Source: an uncultured Eubacteriales bacterium
GTDB lineage: Bacteria > Bacillota > Clostridia > Christensenellales > Pumilibacteraceae
Direction of reading: 5' to 3'
Length of the DNA: 33,357 nucleotides
NCBI GenBank assembly: GCA_902783025.1
Contig: CACZPH010000043.1
Span: 1-33,357 of the forward strand
A program made the translations under genes and the position numbers. A model generated the notes under the pieces. The model searched no databases, had not been told where the DNA came from, and saw only the letters and a program-made list of their open reading frames with translations. Positions 1 to 7,286 of this stretch are shown in pieces (positions within the stretch are counted from its first letter, which is position 1; every line of letters starts with the position of its first letter).

Positions 1-40
1 TACTTACCTACTAAGTTTTGGGGTAAATAGCGGGAGCGAA

Positions 41-730
41 ATGGAAGAACTTTCAAGACAAGAATTATTGCTGGGCACGGAAGCGAGCGAAAAGTTGGCG
101 CATAGCCGTGTGGCGGTGTTCGGCGTAGGCGGCGTAGGCGGCTACGTAGTCGAGGCTTTGGCGCGCGCGGGTGTGGGTAAGATCGATATTTTCGACGGCG
201 ACGACGTGGCGGCGAGCAACATAAACCGTCAGATCATAGCGCTCCGCTCCAGTGTAGGCAAGAGCAAAGTCGACGTGATGAAAGACAGGATTCTCGATAT
301 AAATCCGCATTGCGAAGTCAACGCCGTAAGGAAGTTCGTTTTAGAAGACAATATCGGCGAGATCGATTTTTCGCAATTCGATTACGTCGCGGACGCGGTG
401 GATACCGTCGCGGCGAAGCTCGCGATAATCTCGGCGGCAAAAAGCGCCGGGACAAAAGTAATAAGCGCGATGGGAGCGGGTAACAAGCTCGATCCTACGG
501 CGTTCGAGGTCGCGGACATTTATTCGACGTCTGTTTGTCCGCTCGCTAAAGTTATGCGCCGCGAACTGCGTAAGAGGAATATCGGCTCGCTCAAGGTGGT
601 ATACAGCCGCGAAGAGCCGCTTTCGTCGGGAGGCAGAACGCCCGGCAGCGTGTCGTTCGTGCCGCCGGTAATGGGTTTGATAATGGGCGGCGAAATAATC
701 AAGGATATCATAAAGGAAGTACGAAAATGA
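41..730 (+). CDS. tcdA: tRNA threonylcarbamoyladenosine dehydratase (TcdA/CsdL family, ThiF-like fold)
   Basis: This 229-residue protein is an E1-like (ThiF/MoeB superfamily) adenylating enzyme of the TcdA type. TcdA cyclises t6A at position 37 of ANN-decoding tRNAs to ct6A using ATP in the cytoplasm. The nucleotide-binding Gly-rich loop GVGGVGG lies at about residues 28-34. It is followed by an acidic strand end (DIFDGDDV) and the family-typical NINRQ stretch near residue 61. The late GSVSFVPPVMG motif near the C-terminus is typical of TcdA and absent from most ThiF proteins. The length is close to the compact Gram-positive form. The start is ATG 41, preceded by GGGAG. The gene overlaps the next one by 4 nt (ATGA), so it heads an operon whose promoter lies outside or at the window edge. 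ThiF/MoeB is the alternative, but the CxxC zinc pairs expected there are not seen. Confidence 0.9.
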   Translation: MEELSRQELLLGTEASEKLAHSRVAVFGVGGVGGYVVEALARAGVGKIDIFDGDDVAASNINRQIIALRSSVGKSKVDVMKDRILDINPHCEVNAVRKFVLEDNIGEIDFSQFDYVADAVDTVAAKLAIISAAKSAGTKVISAMGAGNKLDPTAFEVADIYSTSVCPLAKVMRRELRKRNIGSLKVVYSREEPLSSGGRTPGSVSFVPPVMGLIMGGEIIKDIIKEVRK

Positions 731-1152
731 AAATCACAACGCGTGGAAGATATGCGCTGCGGGTTATGGTCGAACTCGGTCTGAACTACGGCAAAGGCTA
801 CGTGCCGCTCAAGGACATAGCGGCGAGCCAGGAAATCTCGCAAAAGTACCTCGAAAGCATTACCGCGGACCTGTCCAAGGCGGGTCTTGTGGAAGGTATT
901 CACGGCAAGGGCGGCGGGTACAAACTCGTCAAATCCCCCGCGGACTATTCGGTCGGCGAGATTTTGCGCGCCTCGGAAGGTTCGCTCGCGCCGGTAGAGT
1001 GCTTGGAGAAGGGCGCGAAATGCGACAGAGCGGAAAAATGCGCGACTTTGCCGCTGTGGCAGGAACTCAATAAGGTAGTATCGGATTTTCTCGACGGCAA
1101 AACTCTCGCCTCGCTCTTGTCGTTCGACCCGTCGGACGATTATGTCATCTGA
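727..1152 (+). CDS. Rrf2/IscR-family transcriptional regulator
   Basis: This 141-residue protein is an Rrf2-family winged-helix regulator. The N-terminus (MKITTRGRYALRVMVEL) and the wing motif GKGGGYKL are characteristic of the family. Three cysteines, in VECLEKGAKC followed by EKC, have the spacing used by IscR-type members to bind an Fe-S cluster. It is therefore plausibly a sensor of Fe-S, cysteine or redox status; CymR-like members lack these cysteines. The start codon ATG 727 overlaps the tcdA stop, which implies translational coupling. Its 3' end overlaps the following deacylase gene. No iscS/iscU is adjacent, so the regulon cannot be read from context. Family assignment is secure; the cluster ligand and target genes are inference. 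Confidence 0.9.
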   Translation: MKITTRGRYALRVMVELGLNYGKGYVPLKDIAASQEISQKYLESITADLSKAGLVEGIHGKGGGYKLVKSPADYSVGEILRASEGSLAPVECLEKGAKCDRAEKCATLPLWQELNKVVSDFLDGKTLASLLSFDPSDDYVI

Positions 1153-1621
1153 TATGGATAAGACCAACGTAATGCGTCTTCTCGACGTGGCGGGGATAGA
1201 ATACGAAGGCTACGAGTACGACAAAACGCTTACCGACGGCGTAAGCATAGCGCACGTTCTTAAACGCGACGAAAACGAAGTTTTTAAGACGCTCGTAACG
1301 GTGGGCGCGGACAGGAATCATTACGTGTTCGTGGTGCCGGTAAATTGCACACTCGATCTCAAAAAAGCCGCACGCGCCGTAAAAGTCAAGGCTATCGAGA
1401 TGATCAAGCAGAAGGAACTTTTGCCGCTTACCGGCTATATCCACGGAGGATGTTCACCCGTGGGAATGAAAAAGCCCTTTACCACCGTGATAGACGAAAC
1501 CGCGATACTGTTTGACAAAATTTGCGTTTCGGCGGGAAGAGTGGGGTATCAGGTGCGCCTTGCTCCAGACGCGCTTAAGGACTACGTGGGCGCGACGTAC
1601 GCGGATATCGTTAAGGAATGA
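1142..1621 (+). CDS. ybaK: Cys-tRNA(Pro)/aminoacyl-tRNA deacylase, YbaK/EbsC family
   Basis: This 159-residue protein matches the YbaK/EbsC editing-domain family, which hydrolyses mischarged Cys-tRNA(Pro) in trans. Visible family features are the N-terminal segment with EVFKTLV, the central strand HYVFVVPV with DLKKAARA, and the glycine-rich GYIHGGCSPVGMKK motif at about residues 97-110. The lysine of VFKTLV (about residue 48) is the conserved active-site lysine of this fold. ATG 1142 overlaps the rrf2 stop region by 11 nt; a second in-frame ATG at 1154 is equally possible and would remove only four residues. It sits in the same operon as tcdA, giving two tRNA quality or modification functions side by side. 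Confidence 0.9.
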   Translation: MSSDMDKTNVMRLLDVAGIEYEGYEYDKTLTDGVSIAHVLKRDENEVFKTLVTVGADRNHYVFVVPVNCTLDLKKAARAVKVKAIEMIKQKELLPLTGYIHGGCSPVGMKKPFTTVIDETAILFDKICVSAGRVGYQVRLAPDALKDYVGATYADIVKE

Positions 1622-1655
1622 ATTTTGCGCTTTTGCGCGATATAAGGAGAAAAAT

Positions 1656-3272
1656 ATGAAAGTAAGAGTTATCCAACCGCCGTATTCCGGCGACTTTGCC
1701 GACCTTGACAAGAACTTCGACGCGCAACTTAAGCTTCTGCGCGAGTGCGACGAACCTCTCGATCTTATAGCGCTGCCCGAATCGACGGATATTCCGGCGT
1801 TTACTCCGGACGTCAAAGTGTGGGAAGAAACGACCCGCCGCTTGGGCGAAATAATATCGCGCGAAGCCAAAGCCGCGGCGATTCGCTGCAACAGCATGGT
1901 GTCGTACAACATCACGACTTTCGTAGAGCATAATATGTGCTACAATACGACGATATTGCTTTCCCGGAAAGGCAAGGAACTGGGCAGATACTACAAGGAA
2001 CACCCCACGCCCGGCGAAATTGTTTCGCACCGTCAGACGCGCGGGTACGTATACGAGAGCGTGGAGCCCACGATAATCGAATACGAGGGAATAAGATTCG
2101 CTTTCCTTACCTGCTACGACTTTTATTTTTACGAGTATTTTTCGCGGCTTGCCAAGTACTATCCCGACGTGATAATCGGCTGTTCGCATCAGCGCACCGA
2201 TACGGTAGACGCGCTGGAGACGATGACCAAATTCGCCGCCTACAACACTAACGCGTATATCGTGCGCTCGTCGGTCACTCTGGGGGAAGGCAGCAAGGTG
2301 GGCGGCTGCTCTATGGTGGTTACTCCCGAGGGTAAAATTCTCAAGAATATGCTCAGCCGTCAAGGCGCTTTTACCGTCGAATTCGATCCACACGCCAAGT
2401 ATCTCAAGCCCGCCGGCTACAAGGGCGCCGTAATGCCCCACCACGAGTACACCGAAAAGGGCAGACGGCCGTGGAAATACCGCCCGGCAGGTCCGGCGCT
2501 CACCGTCTACGACGACGTTATGCCGTATCCGAGAGTTTGCGCGCACAGGGGCTTTAATACCGTCGCGCCCGAAAATTCTCTCGCCTCGTACGGACTGGCG
2601 GTAGGCATGGGAGCCGAAGAGATAGAATTCGACTTGTGGACGACCAAGGACGGTCAGCTCGTTTCGTGCCACGACCTCAACTTGGAGCGCGTGTCCGACG
2701 GCACGGGCAAAATCTGGGATTATACGTTAGACGAGCTCAGGAAATTCGACTTCGGCGCGAAGGTCGATCCGCATTTTAAGGGAATGAGGATAGCGACCTT
2801 TGAAGATATTCTCAAGAAATTCGCCTGCCACTGCATAATGAATATCCACGTCAAGATCTGGGATTTTTCCGAACTCGATCCCAAACTTGAGGAGATAGTC
2901 AGACTGATACGCAAGTACGATTGCGCGCGTTACGTATACTTTATGTCGTCCACGCCCGCCCGGCTCAAAGCGGCGCTCGAGTACGCGCCTGATATCTGCT
3001 GCTGCATGGGCGCCGGACAAGACAGATGGAAGATAGTCGACAACGCCATCGCCACGGGCTGTAAGAAAGTTCAGCTTTTCAAGCCGTATTTTAACCAAGA
3101 AATGATCGACAAAGCGCACGCGCACGGCATCAAATGCAACGTGTTCTGGTCTGACGATCCCGAGGAGACGGTTAAGTTCCTCGATATGGGCATAGACACA
3201 ATTCTTACCAACGATTATCTCAGTATCAAAAATACCGTCGACGAATACAAAAAGTCGCACGGTCTCGATTGA
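1656..3272 (+). CDS. Two-domain hydrolase: nitrilase-superfamily domain fused to glycerophosphodiester phosphodiesterase
   Basis: ATG 1656 is chosen because it has AAGGAG at 1644-1649; the open frame extends upstream without a ribosome-binding site. The resulting 538-residue protein has two enzymatic domains. Residues 1-270 form a carbon-nitrogen hydrolase domain whose catalytic triad is visible as E42 (in LPES), K114 (in YYKEHPTPGE) and C153 (in FLTCYDF). Residues about 293-538 form a GDPD TIM barrel with AHRG (H297, R298), APENS (E306), EFD (E324, D326) and CHD (H339), plus the late LTND motif. GDPD enzymes release glycerol-3-phosphate from glycerophosphodiesters; nitrilase-family proteins cleave amides. 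There is no signal peptide, so it acts in the cytoplasm. Its joint substrate is unknown; an amide-bearing lipid head group is one guess. The next gene overlaps its stop codon. Confidence 0.85.
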   Translation: MKVRVIQPPYSGDFADLDKNFDAQLKLLRECDEPLDLIALPESTDIPAFTPDVKVWEETTRRLGEIISREAKAAAIRCNSMVSYNITTFVEHNMCYNTTILLSRKGKELGRYYKEHPTPGEIVSHRQTRGYVYESVEPTIIEYEGIRFAFLTCYDFYFYEYFSRLAKYYPDVIIGCSHQRTDTVDALETMTKFAAYNTNAYIVRSSVTLGEGSKVGGCSMVVTPEGKILKNMLSRQGAFTVEFDPHAKYLKPAGYKGAVMPHHEYTEKGRRPWKYRPAGPALTVYDDVMPYPRVCAHRGFNTVAPENSLASYGLAVGMGAEEIEFDLWTTKDGQLVSCHDLNLERVSDGTGKIWDYTLDELRKFDFGAKVDPHFKGMRIATFEDILKKFACHCIMNIHVKIWDFSELDPKLEEIVRLIRKYDCARYVYFMSSTPARLKAALEYAPDICCCMGAGQDRWKIVDNAIATGCKKVQLFKPYFNQEMIDKAHAHGIKCNVFWSDDPEETVKFLDMGIDTILTNDYLSIKNTVDEYKKSHGLD

Positions 3273-3946
3273 TGCGGCTTAGCGGCAAAAATATTTTGCG
3301 CGCGGTTTTCGTCGCTGTCGCCTCGGCGGTTTACTGCGCGTTTCTTATTCTCGATCTTTCCGGCTCCGTTAGCGCCGGTATCGTCGTAAAGTACGCGGGA
3401 ATGCTGTGGTGTTTTGCCTTTTCGTGCGCGTTTATGGTTTTGACGCGCGGCAAAACGGCGCTCGTTCCGCTCGCGTTGCTCTTTACTCTTATCGCCGACT
3501 TGTTTTTGCTCGTCATAGACGCGTATTACGAGATAGGAGTGGCGGCGTTTATAGCGGCGCAGAGCGCGTACTTTGCCCATATTTGCGTAGTAAGAAGCAA
3601 ATTTTTGCGCGTTTCGCTCGTTGTGAGAGCGTGCGTCGTAGCGGCTCTCGAGATCGGGCTTGCTATCGCGGGCGCGTTTTCGCTTCTCAACGCGCTTGCC
3701 GCGGCGTACTTTACCATGCTCGTATTTAACTGCGCGGACAGCGCCGTTATTTTCCGCTCGCGGATCGGGAAACTTCTTACGATAGGTTTCGCGCTGTTTA
3801 TTCTGTGCGATATCTGCGTGGGGCTTACCAACATTTTGCCTTCCGTTGCGGCGAGCGGAGTTATCGGCTTTACGACTTTCGGAATGTGGCTTTTTTACTA
3901 TCCGTCGCAAATTATGCTGACGCTATGTGCGGGAGAAGAAAAATAA
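3272..3946 (+). CDS. Multi-pass membrane protein resembling the YhhN/TMEM86 (lysoplasmalogenase) family
   Basis: This protein of about 224 residues consists of some seven to eight hydrophobic segments with short loops. The motifs LIADLFLLVID and, further on, IGFALFILCDICVGL resemble the two acidic intramembrane motifs of YhhN/TMEM86 proteins. In characterised members these hydrolyse the vinyl-ether bond of lysoplasmalogens. ATG 3272 overlaps the preceding TGA by one base (TGATG), favouring it over the TTG at 3269 and implying coupled translation with the nitrilase-GDPD gene. The pairing of a GDPD with a lysoplasmalogenase-like protein suggests phospholipid turnover. The family match is by motif only; an unrelated membrane protein remains possible. 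Confidence 0.55.
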   Translation: MRLSGKNILRAVFVAVASAVYCAFLILDLSGSVSAGIVVKYAGMLWCFAFSCAFMVLTRGKTALVPLALLFTLIADLFLLVIDAYYEIGVAAFIAAQSAYFAHICVVRSKFLRVSLVVRACVVAALEIGLAIAGAFSLLNALAAAYFTMLVFNCADSAVIFRSRIGKLLTIGFALFILCDICVGLTNILPSVAASGVIGFTTFGMWLFYYPSQIMLTLCAGEEK

Positions 3947-4717
3947 ATGGATTTTTGTTTTACCATCGACGACAATATAAGATTTTTGAGAAGTCTTACC
4001 GAAAATAAGCCCGCGAGTATTTTCGATAACGACTATCTGTCCATGCTCTTGCGACTTCGCCTTAAGTACGGTCTTAAAATACAACTCAATCTTTTTTTTG
4101 CCGACGGAGCGGGCTTTGACCTCAGCCGCATGACGGACCGTTATGCCGGCGAGTTTGCCGAAAGTTCCGACTGGCTGAAGTTTTCTTTTCACTCTTATAA
4201 GGAAAGTTTCCGCCCGTATGAGTTTTCGGCAGAAAAAGAAGTCTATGACGACATGATGAAAGTAAATAGTGAAATAACGCGGTTTTCGTGCGAAAAGTCG
4301 CTTGGCAAAACCACGACTATCCATTACTGTCTGCTTACCCAAGGCGGGATCGAGGCGACGAAAAAAGCCGGTTATCGCGGTCTTTTGGGACTGTTCGGCG
4401 ACGACGAAAAACCGCGCTTTTCGTACTTGCTCGGCATTGACGAATCGGCACGGGCGCGAAGAGGCGAGATAGTGGATTCCCGCTCGCTTAAAATAGGCTC
4501 GATAGACGCCGTGCTCAATACTTTTTCGCTTGCCGGCGCCGTGGAAAGAGTAAAAGAGCTTATAGGCAGAGAGCATATCAGAGTAATGATACACGAGCAA
4601 TACTTCTATCCCGATTACGAACGGTATCAGCCCGATTTCGAAACTAAACTCGACCGCGTTTTCGCCGTGCTCAAGCAAGCGGGATACGAGAGTAAATTTT
4701 TCGAAGAGACTATATAA
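3947..4717 (+). CDS. Polysaccharide deacetylase-like (CE4/NodB-type barrel) protein
   Basis: This 256-residue protein begins with FTIDDN, like the first motif of polysaccharide deacetylases (two consecutive acids after a beta strand). It later has FSFHSY, which matches the metal-binding HSxxH/HxxxY region only partly. Strand-helix alternation and the late IHEQYFYPDY segment suggest a distorted TIM barrel of the glycoside hydrolase/deacetylase superfamily. The canonical HxxxH is not complete, so catalytic activity is uncertain. No signal peptide is present, which is unusual for a cell-wall deacetylase and favours a cytoplasmic substrate. The ATG directly follows the previous TAA, with GGGAGAAG just upstream. 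It is the last gene of the operon, ahead of a strong hairpin. Confidence 0.5.
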   Translation: MDFCFTIDDNIRFLRSLTENKPASIFDNDYLSMLLRLRLKYGLKIQLNLFFADGAGFDLSRMTDRYAGEFAESSDWLKFSFHSYKESFRPYEFSAEKEVYDDMMKVNSEITRFSCEKSLGKTTTIHYCLLTQGGIEATKKAGYRGLLGLFGDDEKPRFSYLLGIDESARARRGEIVDSRSLKIGSIDAVLNTFSLAGAVERVKELIGREHIRVMIHEQYFYPDYERYQPDFETKLDRVFAVLKQAGYESKFFEETI

Positions 4718-4736
4718 CATACGAAATAAGGTACGC

Positions 4737-4764
4737 AAAAAGCCCCGTTTACAGGGGCTTTTCG
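4737..4764. terminator. Bidirectional intrinsic terminator between convergent genes
   Basis: AAAAGCCCC and GGGGCTTTT form a stem with a 7-nt loop and flanking A and T runs on both sides. It can therefore stop the tcdA operon from the left and the minus-strand AraC gene from the right. Confidence 0.85.
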
Positions 4765-4797
4765 TTTACGTAAATAGTTTTTTGAGATCGTTTTGCG

Positions 4798-5571
4798 CTA
4801 AACGGGACTGTTTTTTCCTTGGTTTTTGCGATACGCCGACGGAGAGCAACCGAGTTTTTTTTCGAAAGCGCGCCGAAAAAAAGTCTGCGACTCGAAGCCG
4901 CATTTTTGCGCTATCTCTTCCACGCTCATGTCCGTTTCGCGGAGCATATAGCCCGCCGAAGCGAGCCGCAGATCGTTACGGTAAACTATCGGCGAAACGC
5001 CGTTTTCAGCCTTGAATACGCGGTAAAACCCCGGTTCGCTCATAGCGCACGCCTTAGCCAGCGCGCCGACGGGAGCGTTTGCGGCGGGATCGGACGAGAT
5101 CAACTCGAGAGCGGGGAGCGTGCGTTTTATCCCGGCTTTTTCGGCGTGCGAGTTGTTTACGAAAGCGGAAATTATCGAGAGCGCCGCCGAACAAGCGAAG
5201 AGCGGATCTTGCGCGTTTTCCCCTTCCGCAAACATCCTCGCCGCGTCCGGTATCTCGCAGGCGCGGAACCTTAGCCGATAGTCGCGTATAAGATCGGCCG
5301 TAGGCGCGAAATCGAAATGCATAGAGTGCATTATCGTGTTTTCTTCGTAGTACTCGCCCTTATACAAGCCGCCTTTTATTACCGCGAAACAATTGCCCGC
5401 GTTTGCTAGAGTGATAGTATCGTCGTGATAGAGCCGCACGCTTCCCTTTTCGAGATACGCTATCGAATAGAACGGGCGCGGAAGCCTCGAAAAGTCCTCG
5501 ATTCGGCGTTTGTCGTAGGTATAACGCTTGAATTGAAGGTGACCGAAAAGTCCGTTGCGTATTACGTCCAT
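4798..5571 (-). CDS. AraC-family transcriptional regulator (cupin sensor + double HTH)
   Basis: This 257-residue protein has an N-terminal cupin-like sugar-sensing half (about residues 10-90, with FAVIKGG and MHFDF strands). Its C-terminal AraC/XylS domain (about 160-255) holds two helix-turn-helix units. The second unit carries the signature spanning VEEIAQKCGFES..FFRRAFEKKLGCSPSAYR. It is transcribed away from the SDR/dehydroquinase-like pair starting at 5667. The two promoters overlap, so it probably autoregulates and activates that pair in response to a sugar-like ligand. The start ATG at 5571 has an AAGGAG site just upstream on the minus strand. Ligand unknown. Confidence 0.9.
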   Translation of the reverse strand: MDVIRNGLFGHLQFKRYTYDKRRIEDFSRLPRPFYSIAYLEKGSVRLYHDDTITLANAGNCFAVIKGGLYKGEYYEENTIMHSMHFDFAPTADLIRDYRLRFRACEIPDAARMFAEGENAQDPLFACSAALSIISAFVNNSHAEKAGIKRTLPALELISSDPAANAPVGALAKACAMSEPGFYRVFKAENGVSPIVYRNDLRLASAGYMLRETDMSVEEIAQKCGFESQTFFRRAFEKKLGCSPSAYRKNQGKNSPV

Positions 5572-5606
5572 ACTTGCTCCTTGATAGAATAGTGTCGGTT
5601 TTATAC

Positions 5607-5635
5607 AGTATAATATATTGCGTTTTGCAAGTCAA
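5607..5635 (-). promoter_or_regulatory. Promoter of the minus-strand AraC gene
   Basis: Read on the minus strand, TTGACT is followed by a 17-nt spacer and TATACT. The predicted transcript starts about 30 nt upstream of the ATG at 5571. Confidence 0.7.
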
Positions 5636-5647
5636 GCGTTATATAAT
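5609..5647 (+). promoter_or_regulatory. Overlapping promoter region for the SDR operon
   Basis: Two TATAAT boxes are present on the plus strand, at 5609-5614 and 5642-5647. The first lacks a recognisable -35 at normal spacing. The second has TTGCGT 18 nt upstream but would start transcription right at the ribosome-binding site (AGGAGGT, 5654-5660). A poor -35 fits activation by the divergent AraC protein. Two GCGTT words (5620-5624 and 5636-5640) lie 16 bp apart and could be its contacts. Confidence 0.4.
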
Positions 5648-5666
5648 CGAAGCAGGAGGTAGAATT

Positions 5667-6428
5667 ATGAATTTTTCGGGGAAAAACGCCGTCGTCACGG
5701 GCGCGGCGTCGGGTATGGGTTTCGGCACCGCCTTAAGACTCGCGCAAAACGGCGTCAACGTCGTTATGTGCGATATCAACAAAGCGGCGCTTGAAGATAA
5801 GGTAAAGGAAGTAAACGCTGTCGGTAAGGCGATCGGCGTGGTTACGGACGTGCGTGATTACGCTCAGGTGGTGCGCGCTTGCGACGAGGCGGTAAGAAAG
5901 CTTGGCTCGATAGATTATCTCGTTTGCTGCGCGGGCGGAAGCGCGAAACGCATTCTCAATTCGCCCGAAAGGTTTGAAGACACGCCCATCGAAGTTTTCG
6001 ACTGGGGCATCGACGTAAACCTCAAAGGCGCGTTTTACTTTGCCCACAGAGCCATGAAAGAAATGTCCAAGACCAAGTTCGGCTCGATAGTCGTGATGGG
6101 TTCGGTAAGCGGCATAGAAGGCGGCGAAGACGCTTCGTACGCCGTAAGCAAAAGCGGACTTATGTACGGACTTACGCGCTCGCTCGCAAAAGTGGGCGCA
6201 AAGTACAACGTGCGCGCCAATTGCGTCGCTCCGGGACCCGTTCTTACGCGCGACAGTATGAAATATATGAAAACGCTCATGAAGCGCGCCGCGGAGCCCG
6301 ACGAAATAATCAACGTTATCACGTTCCTTCTCTCCGACGAGGCTTCCGCGATAACGGGTTCGACGATGCTTGCCGATTGCGGCAGAATGCTCGCCGACGA
6401 CAGAGGATGGGGAGAGTATAGCAAATGA
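5667..6428 (+). CDS. Short-chain dehydrogenase/reductase (SDR, classical)
   Basis: ATG 5667 is chosen because a near-perfect AGGAGGT lies at 5654-5660; the open frame extends upstream into the promoter. The 253-residue protein is a classical SDR. It has the cofactor loop TGAASGMG (residues 11-18), an acidic residue after the second strand (MCDI, favouring NAD(H)), CCAG replacing the usual NNAG, and the catalytic pair Y158/K162 in YAVSK. The C-terminal half has the usual APGPV turn. It presumably oxidises a polyol or sugar hydroxyl in the cytoplasm. It overlaps the next gene by 4 nt and is probably controlled by the divergent AraC regulator. The substrate cannot be deduced; the dehydroquinase-like partner hints at a carbocyclic or keto-sugar intermediate. 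Confidence 0.9.
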   Translation: MNFSGKNAVVTGAASGMGFGTALRLAQNGVNVVMCDINKAALEDKVKEVNAVGKAIGVVTDVRDYAQVVRACDEAVRKLGSIDYLVCCAGGSAKRILNSPERFEDTPIEVFDWGIDVNLKGAFYFAHRAMKEMSKTKFGSIVVMGSVSGIEGGEDASYAVSKSGLMYGLTRSLAKVGAKYNVRANCVAPGPVLTRDSMKYMKTLMKRAAEPDEIINVITFLLSDEASAITGSTMLADCGRMLADDRGWGEYSK

Positions 6429-7204
6429 AAAAGTTTTCGGATTTTACGGAGCCGGTAATCTGCACGTTCGCTCAAGGCTATACGTGCGGTTCCCTCGCGG
6501 CTAAGATAACGCGCGCGCTTTACGACGGCACGGACGCGGTGGGAGTGTACTTTCATCACGTAAAGCAAGAGGAGCGCACGGACGAGAAAATCAAATACGT
6601 GTTCTCTCTTTGCGCCGACAGACCTATTTACGCGCTCTCGTACAGGGGAAGAGAAAACGAAGGTAAAACCGACGACGAGATAGGCGAAGAACTCGTGCGT
6701 CTGGGCGCTTTGGGCGCGTCGACGGTCGACGTAATGGGCGATCTTTTCGCGCCGTGTTTCAGTCAGCTTACAGACGACAAAGCGGCGATAGACAAGCAAA
6801 AAGACCTGATAAAGCGCATTCACGACACGGGCGCGGAAGTGCTTATGTCGAGCCATATCCAGAAGTATCTTTCCGCAAAGGAAGTCGAAGAAATGATGGC
6901 GGAGCAATATTCGCGCGGCGCGGATTTTGCCAAGGTGGTATCGCGGTGCGACAGCGAAGAAGAGCAGCGCGCGAGCATAGAGACGGTACTGCACCTTAAG
7001 TCTGTTTTCAAAGACAAACCGTTCCTTTTCCTTACCATGGGACCGTACACCCGCCTTCTTCGCCTTATAGGACCGCTTTTGGGGTGCAGAGTATGGCTCG
7101 CGGTCGACGATCACACGGACGGCGACACGATAGCCCAGCCGGATCTTAAGACGATCAAGCGTATCAGGGACTCCGTGGATTTAAGGCCGTACAAAAGATA
7201 TTAA
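6425..7204 (+). CDS. Type I 3-dehydroquinate dehydratase-like (AroD-fold) enzyme
   Basis: This 259-residue TIM-barrel protein aligns by eye with class I dehydroquinases. YRGRENEG matches the T-x-R..EGG region. H144 (in MSSHI) and K170 (in FAKVV) correspond to the catalytic His and the Schiff-base Lys. LTMGPYTRLLRL matches the MG..G..SR segment, and QPDL the PGQ loop region. The early ELR(I/V)D strand is replaced by VGVYFHH, so an acidic substrate-binding residue is lost. It may therefore be a divergent dehydratase or aldolase using a Schiff base on a related keto compound rather than shikimate-pathway AroD. It is translationally coupled (ATGA) to the SDR gene, which supports a catabolic role. 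Confidence 0.65.
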   Translation: MKKFSDFTEPVICTFAQGYTCGSLAAKITRALYDGTDAVGVYFHHVKQEERTDEKIKYVFSLCADRPIYALSYRGRENEGKTDDEIGEELVRLGALGASTVDVMGDLFAPCFSQLTDDKAAIDKQKDLIKRIHDTGAEVLMSSHIQKYLSAKEVEEMMAEQYSRGADFAKVVSRCDSEEEQRASIETVLHLKSVFKDKPFLFLTMGPYTRLLRLIGPLLGCRVWLAVDDHTDGDTIAQPDLKTIKRIRDSVDLRPYKRY

Positions 7205-7220
7205 GACAACGAAAAACTCA

Positions 7221-7244
7221 ATACGTATCGCGCAAAACGAAAAA
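7221..7244. repeat. Short intergenic repeat, copy 1 (ATACGTAT...GCAAAACGAAAAA)
   Basis: This 24-nt element matches 9273-9296 at 21 of 24 positions; only three central bases differ. In both places it directly follows, on the minus strand, the T-run of a terminator belonging to a minus-strand gene. Confidence 0.5.
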
Positions 7245-7277
7245 AAAACTCCGTAGCCGTAAGGCCGCGGAGTTTTT
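7245..7277. terminator. Bidirectional intrinsic terminator
   Basis: CTCCG (7249-7253) pairs with CGGAG (7268-7272). The stem continues through GCC/GGC around a GTAA tetraloop, with an A-run on the left and a T-run on the right. It separates the convergent dehydroquinase-like and glycosidase genes. Confidence 0.8.
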
Positions 7278-7286
7278 TGAGCGGAT

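Noticed and set aside
1611-2672. 353-codon minus-strand frame
   Set aside because: Antisense to the nitrilase domain, whose catalytic residues are intact on the plus strand.
6035-7114. 359-codon minus-strand frame
   Set aside because: Antisense to the SDR and dehydroquinase-like genes, Arg-rich and low-complexity, as expected of a shadow frame.
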